A model generated the notes under the pieces. The model saw only the letters and a program-made list of their open reading frames with translations, searched no databases and was not told where the DNA came from. A stretch of 62,871 nucleotides of DNA from SLFT01 sp964493075 (GTDB taxonomy: Bacteria; Hydrogenedentota; Hydrogenedentia; Hydrogenedentales; CAITNO01). How positions within the stretch are numbered: position 1 is the first letter of the stretch; every line of letters begins with the position of its first letter. The stretch spans positions 1 to 62,871 of the forward strand of contig CAZBNU010000002.1 in assembly GCA_964493075.1 (NCBI GenBank). The letters run 5' to 3'. A program made the position numbers and the translations under genes. This document shows positions 24,882 through 33,674 of this stretch, in pieces.

Positions 24882-25241
24882 TTACTTTACGCGGCCTTTG
24901 GCTTTGACACGGGCAGCCTTGCCGACGCGATCACGAAGGTAGTAGAGCTTGGCGCGGCGTACACGACCTTCGCGGGTGACTTCCACTTTCTCAATGCGCG
25001 GGGAATGCAACGGAAAGACGCGTTCAACGCCTTCACCAAAGGCAACACGGCGCACGGTAAAGGTGGCGTTGGGGCTTTCTGAACCGTTACGGCTGATAAC
25101 AACGCCTTCGTATACCTGAATGCGCTCTTTTTCGCCTTCAACAATACGGAAGTGTACGCGCACGGTGTCACCGATATTAAACTTCGGAAGGCTTTCGGCC
25201 GCCTTGCACTGTGCTTTTGCATATTCTTGCACTATATTCAC
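24882..25241 (-). CDS. rplS: 50S ribosomal protein L19
   Basis: A 119-residue large-subunit protein near the subunit interface. Family features FNIGDTVRVHFRIVEGEKERIQVYEGVVISRNG and VERVFPLHSPRIEKVEVTREGRVRRAKLYYLRDRVGKAARVK are complete. Its ATG overlaps the trmD stop by 4 nt. Last gene before the terminator. Confidence 0.98.
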   Translation of the reverse strand: MNIVQEYAKAQCKAAESLPKFNIGDTVRVHFRIVEGEKERIQVYEGVVISRNGSESPNATFTVRRVAFGEGVERVFPLHSPRIEKVEVTREGRVRRAKLYYLRDRVGKAARVKAKGRVK

Positions 25242-25996
25242 GGAACATTCTCCTTTTTCGGCGTCGGCGATTCTGCGCCGAGTTCAACCAGTAATTCCAA
25301 CTCTTCTTCTGACAATTGCTTCAACAAATCCGGCCGACGGGTGCGGGTCGCCCGTAGGGCTTCCTTGTGCCGCCACCGTTGTATGGCCGCATGGTTGCCT
25401 TCGAGCAACACCTGCGGCACGGTATCTCCCTTAAACACAGGCGGCCGCGTATATTGCGGCGGCCCCAGCAGGCCGTGATAAAAGGAATCCGTTTCCACCG
25501 ATTCCCAGTCACCAACCACACCGGGCACCATGCGACTTACGGCTTCAATCACCACCAGTGCGGCAGATTCGCCACCACTAAGTACATAATCGCCGATGGA
25601 TATCTCTTCTGTCACCAGTTGTCGGGATACCCGTTCGTCCACCCCTTCGTACCGCGCACAAATCAACACCATATCGTTCAGGGTGGCCAGTTCGCGCGCC
25701 ACCTGCTGATTAAAAACACGGCCCCGGGGGGAAAGCAGTATAACATGCTCCAGGGAGTTTACTTCGATTAAACTTTCTGCCGCCTCAAACAGCGGCTCAC
25801 ATCGCATAACCATGCCCGCACCGCCGCCGTAGGGCGTATCGTCCACCGTGCGTCGCCGGTCATGGGCAAAATCGCGTGGGTTTGTCAACGAAACCGTCAA
25901 CAACCCTTCTTCGAGGGCGCGTCCCAGCACACCAACGTGCAACATGGGCTGCATCGCCTCGGGAAACAATGTGAGGACATCAATCCTCATACTCAA
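25238..25996 (-). CDS. trmD: tRNA (guanine-37-N1)-methyltransferase
   Basis: SPOUT methyltransferase making m1G37 next to the anticodon, which prevents +1 frameshifts. The 252 residues include RIDVLTLFPEAMQPML, DDTPYGGGAGMVMRCEPLF, LLSPRGRVFNQ, CARYEGVDERV and the AdoMet knot region EISIGDYVLSGGESAALVVIEA. Overlaps rplS and rimM by 4 nt each. Confidence 0.97.
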   Translation of the reverse strand: MSMRIDVLTLFPEAMQPMLHVGVLGRALEEGLLTVSLTNPRDFAHDRRRTVDDTPYGGGAGMVMRCEPLFEAAESLIEVNSLEHVILLSPRGRVFNQQVARELATLNDMVLICARYEGVDERVSRQLVTEEISIGDYVLSGGESAALVVIEAVSRMVPGVVGDWESVETDSFYHGLLGPPQYTRPPVFKGDTVPQVLLEGNHAAIQRWRHKEALRATRTRRPDLLKQLSEEELELLVELGAESPTPKKENVP

Positions 25997-26559
25997 TCCT
26001 GTGCCGCTTTACGCGACGCCTTTCTGCGGTCTGCATCCGAATCCACCACCAGAAACGCTTCCGGTTCGGCGACCGTAATAATGCCCGCATCCAAATCAAT
26101 CTTTACTATAAATGCATCGGTCACGGGCGCAGTGGCCATGACCCCGTTATCACATTGCAGGCGCATGATGCCGCCGCCGGGCGTATCCTGCGTCTCCGTA
26201 ACGATGCCCACAAGATTTCCACCCGTAGTGACGACGCGCATCTCCGGAAAATCACGCAGTCCAGCACAGGCATTCGCCTGCAGGGAACCAGACAGGACAG
26301 GCGTCAGCACCGCCGCATTTTTCAAGGTTGCCACCGCGTCCCGACTTATACCGGGTGTTAATTCAACTATCACTTCTGAATTTGTGGCGCGCAGATTGCC
26401 GACGCGCACCTGAATGGGATTTGCACCAACTGCAATCAGCCGCAGGCAGTCGCACCCATCAAGGGTGTATTCGCGGCCCGGTACCACATCAACGCGCACT
26501 TGACGGCGCGCGACATTCACGGCAACTACTCTGCCAATATGCAGCCAATCATCGGCCAT
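25993..26559 (-). CDS. rimM: 16S rRNA processing protein RimM
   Basis: Helps assemble the 30S head. The 188 residues start LHIGRVVAVNVARRQVRVDVVPGREY and have the C-terminal PRC barrel (EMRVVTTGGNLVGIVTETQDTPGG, ...APVTDAFIVKIDLDAGIITVAEPEAFL). The N-terminal domain is more diverged than usual, lacking the GxxG of the canonical start. Its position between khpA and trmD, with a 4-nt overlap to trmD, supports the call. Confidence 0.85.
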   Translation of the reverse strand: MADDWLHIGRVVAVNVARRQVRVDVVPGREYTLDGCDCLRLIAVGANPIQVRVGNLRATNSEVIVELTPGISRDAVATLKNAAVLTPVLSGSLQANACAGLRDFPEMRVVTTGGNLVGIVTETQDTPGGGIMRLQCDNGVMATAPVTDAFIVKIDLDAGIITVAEPEAFLVVDSDADRRKASRKAAQD

Positions 26560-26565
26560 TATCGG

Positions 26566-26814
26566 TCATTCTTGCGAAGCGTTGACGATCTCAAGTCCAA
26601 CCTGGGTCTGCGATTTTGTTGCCGCCGCATAAAGCAGGGTCCGCAGCGCCTTGGCCGTACGTCCATTCTTGCCGATGATGCAGCCCATGTCCGCCTCAGC
26701 TACCGTGAGTTGAATGGTTTGGCCATCATCACCTTCAATGAGGCGCACCTGCACGGACTCAGGATGGGTCACCAGTTTTTTGGCAACGAATTCCACTAAT
26801 TCTTTAGCAGCCAT
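26566..26814 (-). CDS. khpA: KH-domain RNA-binding protein KhpA (YlqC family)
   Basis: 82 residues: AKELVEFVAKKLVTHPESVQV, then the KH core ADMGCIIGKNGRTAKALRTLL with the GxxG loop GKNG. KhpA forms heterodimers with KhpB in Gram-positives and binds many RNAs. It overlaps rpsP by 1 nt (TAATG) and precedes rimM by 6 nt, the classical rpsP-khpA-rimM-trmD-rplS order. Confidence 0.93.
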   Translation of the reverse strand: MAAKELVEFVAKKLVTHPESVQVRLIEGDDGQTIQLTVAEADMGCIIGKNGRTAKALRTLLYAAATKSQTQVGLEIVNASQE

Positions 26815-27284
26815 TACGATGCTTCCGTCTCAGCATCCGCTTCGGCAGGTGCCTCTGCTGCTGCATCGCCTTCAGGCGCTGCTTCTTCAGCCACAACCTC
26901 TTCCGCAGCCACTTCTTCTACTGGCGCTTCCGGCTCATCCTCTTTCGGGGGCGGCGGGGCGTTGTAGCCTTTGTTTTCAACCACGCCACCTGTACGGGTC
27001 GCAGTGGTTTCTTCGGGCACGGTGCCGTTGTGGTGGTGCTGCAATACGCCCAGCTTGCTCAGGATACTACGTGCGGTATCCGACATTTCAGCGCCCTTAT
27101 TCAACCAGTCCAATGCGCGGTGAACATTCACCTCGCTGACAGGCTCGGGCCGTGCGGCCGGATGATAGAAGCCGATAATGTCCAGTTCCGGGCCGCCCCG
27201 ACGGGCACGTGAATCCTGCACCACAATCCGGTAATAGGGTTTGGCTTTGCGTCCGCCGCGTTTCAAACGAATTCTTGTCGCCAT
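26814..27284 (-). CDS. rpsP: 30S ribosomal protein S16 with acidic C-terminal extension
   Basis: About 156 residues. The first 85 are standard S16 (ATRIRLKRGGRKAKPYYRIVVQDSRARRGG, ...LDIIGFYHPAA, ...LDWLNKGAEMSDTARSILSK). The remaining 70 are Pro/Glu/Ala-rich (PPPPKEDEPEAPVEEVAAEE...). The frame opens 13 codons further upstream, but GAGAGGA before the ATG at 27284 and homology fix the start. The tail resembles those of NusA in composition. Confidence 0.96.
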   Translation of the reverse strand: MATRIRLKRGGRKAKPYYRIVVQDSRARRGGPELDIIGFYHPAARPEPVSEVNVHRALDWLNKGAEMSDTARSILSKLGVLQHHHNGTVPEETTATRTGGVVENKGYNAPPPPKEDEPEAPVEEVAAEEVVAEEAAPEGDAAAEAPAEADAETEAS

Positions 27285-27397
27285 GGTTATCCTCTCGGTA
27301 GCCTTCGCATTTTTGCTACACATTACACAGAACGATACAAATCAAAACACGCATTGCTGCGCTTTATACCATCAGGCTACTGCCTGCAATCATCATA

Positions 27398-28759
27398 CTA
27401 AAACCCGGGCATGGGCGGAAACGGACCGCCCGGCATCATGCCACCGCGTCGCTTGCCTTTACCCTTGGCCCCTTTCATCATCTGCTTCATCATCACCTTC
27501 ATCTTCTGAAATTCCTTCAGCAGAGCATTCACATCCTGTACACTGGTGCCGCTGCCATCGGCAATACGTCGGCGGCGACTCCCGTTAATCAGATTCGGGT
27601 TGCGCCGCTCTTTCACCGTCATGGATAGGATAATGGCTTCAGTGTACTTCAACTCGTCTTCGGCCATGTCCATGCCCTGAGGCATCATTTTGCTCATGCC
27701 CGGAATCTTCTGCAGCATGTCGCCAATGTTGCCCATCTTGCGCACCTGACGCATGTGGCTTAAAAAATCTTCCAAATCCCAGTCGCCCTTGCGTATCTTC
27801 TTCTGGAATTCTTCGGCCTTGTCTTTGTCAACAACCTGCTGCGCCTTTTCAACCAGTGAAACGATGTCGCCCATGCCGAGAATCTGGTTCGCCATGCGCT
27901 CAGGATGGAACGGTTCGAGCGCATCGAGTTTCTCGCCTACGCCGACGAACTTCACCGGACAGCCGGTCACTTCAATGAGACTAATGGCAGCGCCGCCCCG
28001 GGCGTCACCATCCATCTGCGTCAAAATAACGCCTGTCAGCGGCAGCGCAGCATTAAACTGACGCGCCGAATTCACGGCATCCTGACCGGTCATGGCATTC
28101 GCCACAAACAGAATTTCATGAGGATTCAACTGGTCGGCAATCTGGCGCGCCTCAAGCATCATGTCTTCATCCACATGCAGACGCCCTGCCGTATCAAGCA
28201 CTATCGTATCGCAACCGCGCAGGCTGGCTTCACCCATTGCCATCAGGCAGGTTTCAACCGGATCGGCATGTTCGCCAAGACTGAACATCTCAGCGCCTGC
28301 CTGCTGCGCCACTATTTCCAACTGTCGTATGGCCGCCGGACGATACACATCCGCACCAACCAGCAACGTCTTGTGACCCGCTTTTTTCAGATGCACCGCG
28401 AGTTTGCCCGCACTGGTCGTTTTACCCTGACCTTGCAGGCCCACCAACATGATCACTGTGGGCGGCTTATTTGAAAGCGCCAATGGCGCGTTCTTCTCGC
28501 CCATCAACTTGACCAACTCGTCGTGAACAATCTTCACGATCTGCTGGCCAGGGTGAACGCTGTCCAGTACCTTCTCACCCAGAGCGGCTTCCTGAACATC
28601 GGCGATAAATTTCTTTACCACCTTGAAGTTCACATCCGCTTCAAGCAATGCCGTGCGAATCTGCTGCAACGCATCGTGCATATTCGCCTCGGTCAGGCGA
28701 CCCTGACCGCGGATGGTCTTGAACACGGAGTCCAGCCGTTTTGCCAGGCTTTCGAACAT
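27398..28759 (-). CDS. ffh: signal recognition particle protein Ffh (SRP54)
   Basis: GTPase that recognises signal sequences together with the SRP RNA encoded at 16311-16585. About 453 residues: N domain MFESLAKRLDSVFKTIRGQG, G domain with GLQGQGKTT (107-115), DTAGRLHVDEDMM and TQMDGDARGGAA. The Met-rich M domain ends MKVMMKQMMKGAKGKGKRRGGMM. The frame runs 29 codons further upstream; the ATG at 28759 is the family start although its Shine-Dalgarno is weak. First gene of the operon with rpsP. Confidence 0.97.
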   Translation of the reverse strand: MFESLAKRLDSVFKTIRGQGRLTEANMHDALQQIRTALLEADVNFKVVKKFIADVQEAALGEKVLDSVHPGQQIVKIVHDELVKLMGEKNAPLALSNKPPTVIMLVGLQGQGKTTSAGKLAVHLKKAGHKTLLVGADVYRPAAIRQLEIVAQQAGAEMFSLGEHADPVETCLMAMGEASLRGCDTIVLDTAGRLHVDEDMMLEARQIADQLNPHEILFVANAMTGQDAVNSARQFNAALPLTGVILTQMDGDARGGAAISLIEVTGCPVKFVGVGEKLDALEPFHPERMANQILGMGDIVSLVEKAQQVVDKDKAEEFQKKIRKGDWDLEDFLSHMRQVRKMGNIGDMLQKIPGMSKMMPQGMDMAEDELKYTEAIILSMTVKERRNPNLINGSRRRRIADGSGTSVQDVNALLKEFQKMKVMMKQMMKGAKGKGKRRGGMMPGGPFPPMPGF

Positions 28760-29288
28760 AGAACCGTCAGCTTTCCGTCTGAAAAAAAGGCGTCGCAACA
28801 CAAGCGAACACACTACTGACGTGCGGACAACACCCCCTATTTTCAAATACAGGGGATGCTACGTGACCGCAGCCAAAACAGAATGCGCCACACCTTGCGT
28901 ATAGCCGCTACCTAAAAAATCTTAAGGGGTACGCGAATCAACACATAGTACTATCGCGTACACGAAGTGTAGAGTGTATCAAAATACGCCTGCTTGCGTC
29001 AAATTGGCTGATATACAAAAAATACAGTTACAACCGTGACCCCGAAAGTATCCTTTCCCTGACTACAACTTTTTTTTGTAAAAACCTTCATCTTTCCGCA
29101 CATCGGAATTCATGCGCTGTATAATTGCCAACAGAACATTGGCAATGTTCGAACACGCGGCATCAGAAATTGATACCGTATGGTGGTTTTCAGGGGCGGC
29201 GTATCTCACGCCATTTGCGTTTCCGGTGAGCGTGATGATTGTGATTCCGGTCGTGTTAGTGCGACCGGAATCCAATCGTCAAAAGTAT
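28760..29288. other. ffh leader region with two hairpins, no gene
   Basis: Holds the ffh promoter (28973-29002). Hairpin GTACGCGA/TCGCGTAC (28929-28961) would lie at the 5' end of the ffh transcript. A second hairpin has an 11-bp perfect stem (GATTCCGGTCG 29243-29253, CGACCGGAATC 29262-29272), 17 nt after the stop of the FAD-oxidase gene; no T-run follows it. Short open frames here show no codon pattern or ribosome-binding site. Confidence 0.6.
28973..29002 (-). promoter_or_regulatory. promoter of the ffh operon
   Basis: On the minus strand TTGACG (28997-29002), 18-bp spacer ending TGA, TACACT (28973-28978). Identical layout to the SRP RNA promoter (TTGACA, 18 bp, TGA-TACGCT). The leader would be about 205 nt. 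Confidence 0.6.
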
Positions 29289-30935
29289 CTATCCACATTG
29301 ATTTCGAGGGAGCATCTTTCCCGGATTAAGTGTACCTTGTGGATCGAGTTCTTGCTTCACTGCGTGGAGCAACGCACTGGCAACAGATCCTTTTTCCTGC
29401 TGCATCCAGGGTTGGTGGTCTGTGCCAACACCGTGATGATGGGAGATGGTGCCGCCCGATGCCACAATGGCGTTTGACACGACTTCCTTGATGTTCTTCC
29501 ATTGCCCGATAGCATTGTTTGGGTCGCGGGGAAAGACGAAGGTAAAGTAGAGACTCGCGCCGTTGCGATAACTGTGGCTGAGGTGCGCCATGACGATGCT
29601 GTTACAGGCGGGAGGTGGCGTGTTTGCAGTAATCGTCTGCTCCAGCACGGCACAGGCCCGTTCATGCAGTTGGGGCAAATGTTCCCATGCCGCTGCCGTC
29701 TCGACGGTGTCCACGCCCAGCCCACGATCCAGCATGGGGTCGCGCAGATAGGGCGTATCGAAACGCGTCTTGAGCCACATTTCCCCGAGGCTTGTGCCCA
29801 TGTCCGCGCCGCCATTTTCACGCAGAATTTCCTTGGCGCGTGTGCTGGCGTATTCCACTTCGCCAGCGTCTCCCTCAAAACCGATCAGCATGAGACAGAA
29901 TCCCATGGGGCCGTTTTCCGCGACTTCGGCCCCGCCATGGAGCACGCTGTAGAAGAAGGTTTCATTGGCGTCGGACAGGCGTATCATGGCGGTGGGCACA
30001 CCCTGCTGCAACAGCGCTCTGGCCGCATGAAGTCCGGATGCAAAATCCTGAAAAAAATACGCCCGATATTCCTTCTTTTCCGGCACCCGTTGGATGCGCA
30101 CCCACGCATCTGTAATGATGCCGAATGCGCCTTCCGATCCAGGCACCAAATCCCGCACCAGCGGTCCAGCGGCGGAATGAGGGAAGGTTTCGGTGTGCCA
30201 GGTTCCCTGCGGCGTGGCAAGGGTTGCACCCACAAACCAATCCTCTGCTTTGCCGTACTTGTTGGACTGGTGTCCCGCGCCCCGCGCCGCTATCCAGCCG
30301 CCCAGCGTGGAATACTCGAAAGATTGCGGGTAATGCCCCAGCGTCACACCCGCCTCCTGTAACTGCGCTTCAAGGGCTGGACCGTAAATACCCGCCTCGA
30401 TGTGTGCGGTCATGTCAGTCTCATTGATTTCCAGTACCTGATTCATCAATGCCATGTCTACTGTAATTACGGCACATTGATTAGCTGCCCTGATTGGTGT
30501 TACACCGCCGACCACGCTAGAACCGCCGCCATAGGGAACCAAGGCTATGTTGTTGGCTTCCGCATAGTCCACCAGCGCCTGCACCTCCGCCGCACTGGCA
30601 GGGTAGGCCACGGCGTCCGGCGCAGTGTCAAGCAGGCCCTTACGCAGGTAGAGCAGGTCATGATAACTGCGGCCACGGGCATGATAGGCGCGTTCCCGGT
30701 CGTTTGTGAGGACACGGCTTTCCTCCATGATCGCGGTCAGCGCAGTCCACTGCTCCGCAGTAAGTCTCGATGAGGGCAATGCTATTCCCGATATGTCGAG
30801 GGCGGGCGTATCCGGCACTATGCCCAGTCCAAAATGTTTGCCAAGCCACTGCCATATTCCATCGGCATTTTCGCCGAGCACATCCGGCGCTTCGTACAGT
30901 CCCCATCCGTTCCAACGTAAATTTTTCTTGTCCAT
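29289..30935 (-). CDS. FAD-linked oxidase of the alkyl-dihydroxyacetonephosphate synthase group
   Basis: The 548 residues start LRWNGWGLYEAPDVLGENA, have the PCMH-type FAD site VPYGGGSSVVGGV (133-145), YPQSFEYSTLGGWIAARGAG, SEGAFGIITDAWVRI, and the His cluster HHHGVGTDHQPW (499-510). This set is that of alkylglycerone-phosphate synthases, which swap the acyl chain of acyl-DHAP for a fatty alcohol and so create the ether bond of alkyl lipids, rather than of lactate or glycolate oxidases. It lies directly downstream of the GlpD/lipid-kinase fusion on the same strand, which fits an ether-lipid role. Function is inferred; a different hydroxyacid substrate remains possible. Confidence 0.82.
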   Translation of the reverse strand: MDKKNLRWNGWGLYEAPDVLGENADGIWQWLGKHFGLGIVPDTPALDISGIALPSSRLTAEQWTALTAIMEESRVLTNDRERAYHARGRSYHDLLYLRKGLLDTAPDAVAYPASAAEVQALVDYAEANNIALVPYGGGSSVVGGVTPIRAANQCAVITVDMALMNQVLEINETDMTAHIEAGIYGPALEAQLQEAGVTLGHYPQSFEYSTLGGWIAARGAGHQSNKYGKAEDWFVGATLATPQGTWHTETFPHSAAGPLVRDLVPGSEGAFGIITDAWVRIQRVPEKKEYRAYFFQDFASGLHAARALLQQGVPTAMIRLSDANETFFYSVLHGGAEVAENGPMGFCLMLIGFEGDAGEVEYASTRAKEILRENGGADMGTSLGEMWLKTRFDTPYLRDPMLDRGLGVDTVETAAAWEHLPQLHERACAVLEQTITANTPPPACNSIVMAHLSHSYRNGASLYFTFVFPRDPNNAIGQWKNIKEVVSNAIVASGGTISHHHGVGTDHQPWMQQEKGSVASALLHAVKQELDPQGTLNPGKMLPRNQCG

Positions 30936-30984
30936 TATAATTCCTTATTTCCAATCGGCCGCTATTAAAAAAAGAGAGTGCTTC

Positions 30985-31070
30985 CGTAGGCGTATCTTCC
31001 CAGGTGGCCCTCTTTCTATTATAAACGAATGCCTTGTCCATATTGGCGCACCTGGGAAGGTACACCTACG
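30985..31070. repeat. inverted repeat between the GlpD fusion and the ADPS-like gene
   Basis: Arms of 22 nt (30985-31006 and 31049-31070) are reverse complements with two mismatches (CGTAGGCGTATCTTCCCAGG and its partner), around a 42-nt loop. It would form a strong hairpin in a joint transcript and could protect or separate the two messages. Confidence 0.75.
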
Positions 31071-31079
31071 ATGTCTGGT

Positions 31080-33674
31080 TCAGTATTTCATTAGAATTGC
31101 ACGGGGCACTATTTCAAATGTGGCGGGGAGCCGCCCCGGCGCTTCCCCGTCCACATCCAGCAATATCTCGTCCGCACTGGACACCGGTTCGGCAGTCACC
31201 TTCCTGCCGCGAAGCATGAACACGTCTCCTTCCTTTTCAAGGTGACGGCCGGAATAGACAGAGGGTATCCCCCGCAAGAATTTGAACAGGGAGGTCTGCC
31301 GTATGACAATTATATCGAAAACGCCGTCTTCAGGACTTGCCTGCGGGGCAATCTGCATACCGCCGCCAAAAAATCGTCCGTTGCACACGGCCACGGTGTT
31401 GATGTCCAGCACTTCGTCATACTGGTCGTCCACCTGCAGACGCACACGCGCCCCTTTATACTCCAAAAGTGCTTTGAACGTACCCCAGAGAAAGGCAAAC
31501 TTGCCACCCAGGCTCTTGGCAAAGGTCAGTTGGTTCACAGCCCGGTCCGTGGCGCCGCTGAGCCCAAAACTGGCAACATTATCAAAGTAGCGGGTTTTTA
31601 TTTCACTGGTAGCGTCATCACGATAACTGAGTTGTCCGAGGTCTATGGCATGTACTTCCCCATCTGCCACCCGCGCTATTTGTGTGTCGGGGTCCGTGGA
31701 CGCACCGAGGGTGCGTCTGAAATCGGCGCCGGTTCCGCTGGTGATAATACTCAATACGGCCTGTGAATTTATGGGGCGGCCGCCCTCGAAAAAGCCGTTG
31801 ACCACTTCGTTGACCGTGCCGTCCCCCCCTACTGCGATGATTTGGTCCACGCCGTCTTTCAGGGCTGCCGTTGCCAGGCGCATTGCCGCCATGGGACCAT
31901 CGGTAAAGACCGTATCAAATGCACCCAAACACTGCTTCATCTTATCGGCGACTTCCGGCCAGCGACCCTCGGTGTGACTACCGGCAGAACGCGGATTTAC
32001 AATGGCGCGCACCCTTGAGGATGGATAATACCTGGCAATAAAATGTTCCCGTTGTTTGTCGAGTTCCTCGGGTAGCCAGTGCAGTTCTTCGGACATGAGG
32101 CCGCTTACCTTCTCCAGAACATGCTCTTTTGGCAACCCCAGGGAGCCGATGCCTGTGCGACGAAAAAGGATATCCTCCAGGGTAAACGCCATTTCGCGAC
32201 GAACGCCGTACACCACTTCTGCGGCGATATCCGGCGCATTGTCGTCCAGCCGCGCATAGAGCGCCGGCTCTTCTTCCGCCAGACGCAACACCTCATCCAT
32301 GGCGGTTCCGTAGTTATGGGCGAGATGGGCAATAACATCGCCGGGCAATTCCGAATAACGTTCCGCTGCCTTTTCGAGAAACGCCGTGAACTTACCGGTG
32401 TCGCCGCCATATACTGGAGTGCTGTCCGTGGTGCAAATCACCGGCTCGGCGCCCAGCTTTACCATCACCATATCCACCACTTGCTCTGCAAGGTGTCGCG
32501 CTGTAGTCCACTTGCCGCCAATGGCAGTAAGGAGACCAGTCAGTCCATCGGACATTTCATGGTCCACAATTTCCGCTGCACGACTGGCGGCATAGGCATC
32601 TTGATCAGATTCTTCTGTGGAGTTTGTAGATTCCGTTGAATCTACAATGGGACGCAAACCGCCGTAAAAGAACACTACATCCTCGCGCTTGAGCGTCGCG
32701 GCGGGGTAGGCTTCATTGATAGCGGCTACAAAGGCAAGAATATCCTTTTCCGTGACGCGAAAGCCATCCGGGTCGCCACGATAAACCGTATCGGTGGTGC
32801 CGATGAGAGAGTAGCCGCGCCAGGGTAAAATAAAGAAATGCCCTTTTGGGGTAAGTGCGGCAATGGCGTGGTTCTGCGTCAACGGTCTGGTAATGATGTG
32901 GATGCCTTTGGAACGAATCAGGCGACGCGTCTGGTTCTTCGGTGACAAATGCGCCATAAGCAAGTCTGCCCAAGGGCCTGTAGCATTCACAGTTAGTTTA
33001 GCCCGTACAGCAAAATCTGGTCCGCATTGGTGTACATCCCGCATTCGGGCACCCATCACCGTTTGGCCTTCGATGATAAATTCACGGGCTTCCACATAAT
33101 TGGCGACATCTGCGCCAGCCTCAACGGCACTACGCAGGCATGCCAGGGCAAGACGTTCTGGAAAATGCATCTGGTAATCATAAAACGTGATGGCGCCGGT
33201 AAGATTTGGCGCTTCGAGGCCCGGCTCCAAGGCAATCGTCTCATCGTGGTTGAGGTTACGATGGGCGGGGATTGCTTTTTCAGGATCATCCAGACGGTTT
33301 CGGTCGTAAGCAAGCCAGTCATAAGCCGTAAGGCCCAGCGCCATTTTGATTCTGCCACGAATGCCTTTGCCGTAGAGCGGCATGAGGAACATGAGCGGAT
33401 GAACCATGTGGGGCGCCGCATTGGACCAGATGCGCCGTTCACGTAACGACTCCCGCACCAATCCGAGCTCCAGATTCTGCAGGTAGCGCAGCCCGCCATG
33501 AATCAGTTTCGAGGAGGCGGCAGTAGTGGCATCCGCGAAATCTGACTTGTCCACCAGGGCCACGGATAATCCACGTAAAGAAGCATCCCTGGCTATGCTT
33601 ATCCCCGCAATACCGCCACCAACAACGAGCAGATCGTATTCTTTTTCGCTCATTACCGATAAGTTTCTTTGCAT
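31080..33674 (-). CDS. fusion: GlpD-type glycerol-3-phosphate dehydrogenase + diacylglycerol/lipid kinase
   Basis: One 864-residue frame. Residues 10 to about 545 are an FAD-dependent glycerol-3-phosphate dehydrogenase: DLLVVGGGIAGISIARDASL, TAASSKLIHGGLRYLQ, GHFFILPWRGYSLIGTTD and AIGGKWTTARHLAEQVVD. Residues from about 555 are a DAGK/YegS-type lipid kinase: VRAIVNPRSAG, QIIAVGGDGTVNEVVNGFF, ITSGTGADFRRTL, VAVCNGRFFGGGMQIAPQASPEDG and LLDVDGEAPG. Both domains keep their nucleotide motifs, so both are probably active. GGAGGAG lies 10 nt before the ATG. Together with the downstream alkyl-DHAP-synthase-like gene it could link G3P/DHAP interconversion, ether-bond formation and phosphorylation of (alkyl)glycerolipid. 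A plain glycerol-use role does not explain the kinase. Confidence 0.92.
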   Translation of the reverse strand: MQRNLSVMSEKEYDLLVVGGGIAGISIARDASLRGLSVALVDKSDFADATTAASSKLIHGGLRYLQNLELGLVRESLRERRIWSNAAPHMVHPLMFLMPLYGKGIRGRIKMALGLTAYDWLAYDRNRLDDPEKAIPAHRNLNHDETIALEPGLEAPNLTGAITFYDYQMHFPERLALACLRSAVEAGADVANYVEAREFIIEGQTVMGARMRDVHQCGPDFAVRAKLTVNATGPWADLLMAHLSPKNQTRRLIRSKGIHIITRPLTQNHAIAALTPKGHFFILPWRGYSLIGTTDTVYRGDPDGFRVTEKDILAFVAAINEAYPAATLKREDVVFFYGGLRPIVDSTESTNSTEESDQDAYAASRAAEIVDHEMSDGLTGLLTAIGGKWTTARHLAEQVVDMVMVKLGAEPVICTTDSTPVYGGDTGKFTAFLEKAAERYSELPGDVIAHLAHNYGTAMDEVLRLAEEEPALYARLDDNAPDIAAEVVYGVRREMAFTLEDILFRRTGIGSLGLPKEHVLEKVSGLMSEELHWLPEELDKQREHFIARYYPSSRVRAIVNPRSAGSHTEGRWPEVADKMKQCLGAFDTVFTDGPMAAMRLATAALKDGVDQIIAVGGDGTVNEVVNGFFEGGRPINSQAVLSIITSGTGADFRRTLGASTDPDTQIARVADGEVHAIDLGQLSYRDDATSEIKTRYFDNVASFGLSGATDRAVNQLTFAKSLGGKFAFLWGTFKALLEYKGARVRLQVDDQYDEVLDINTVAVCNGRFFGGGMQIAPQASPEDGVFDIIVIRQTSLFKFLRGIPSVYSGRHLEKEGDVFMLRGRKVTAEPVSSADEILLDVDGEAPGRLPATFEIVPRAILMKY

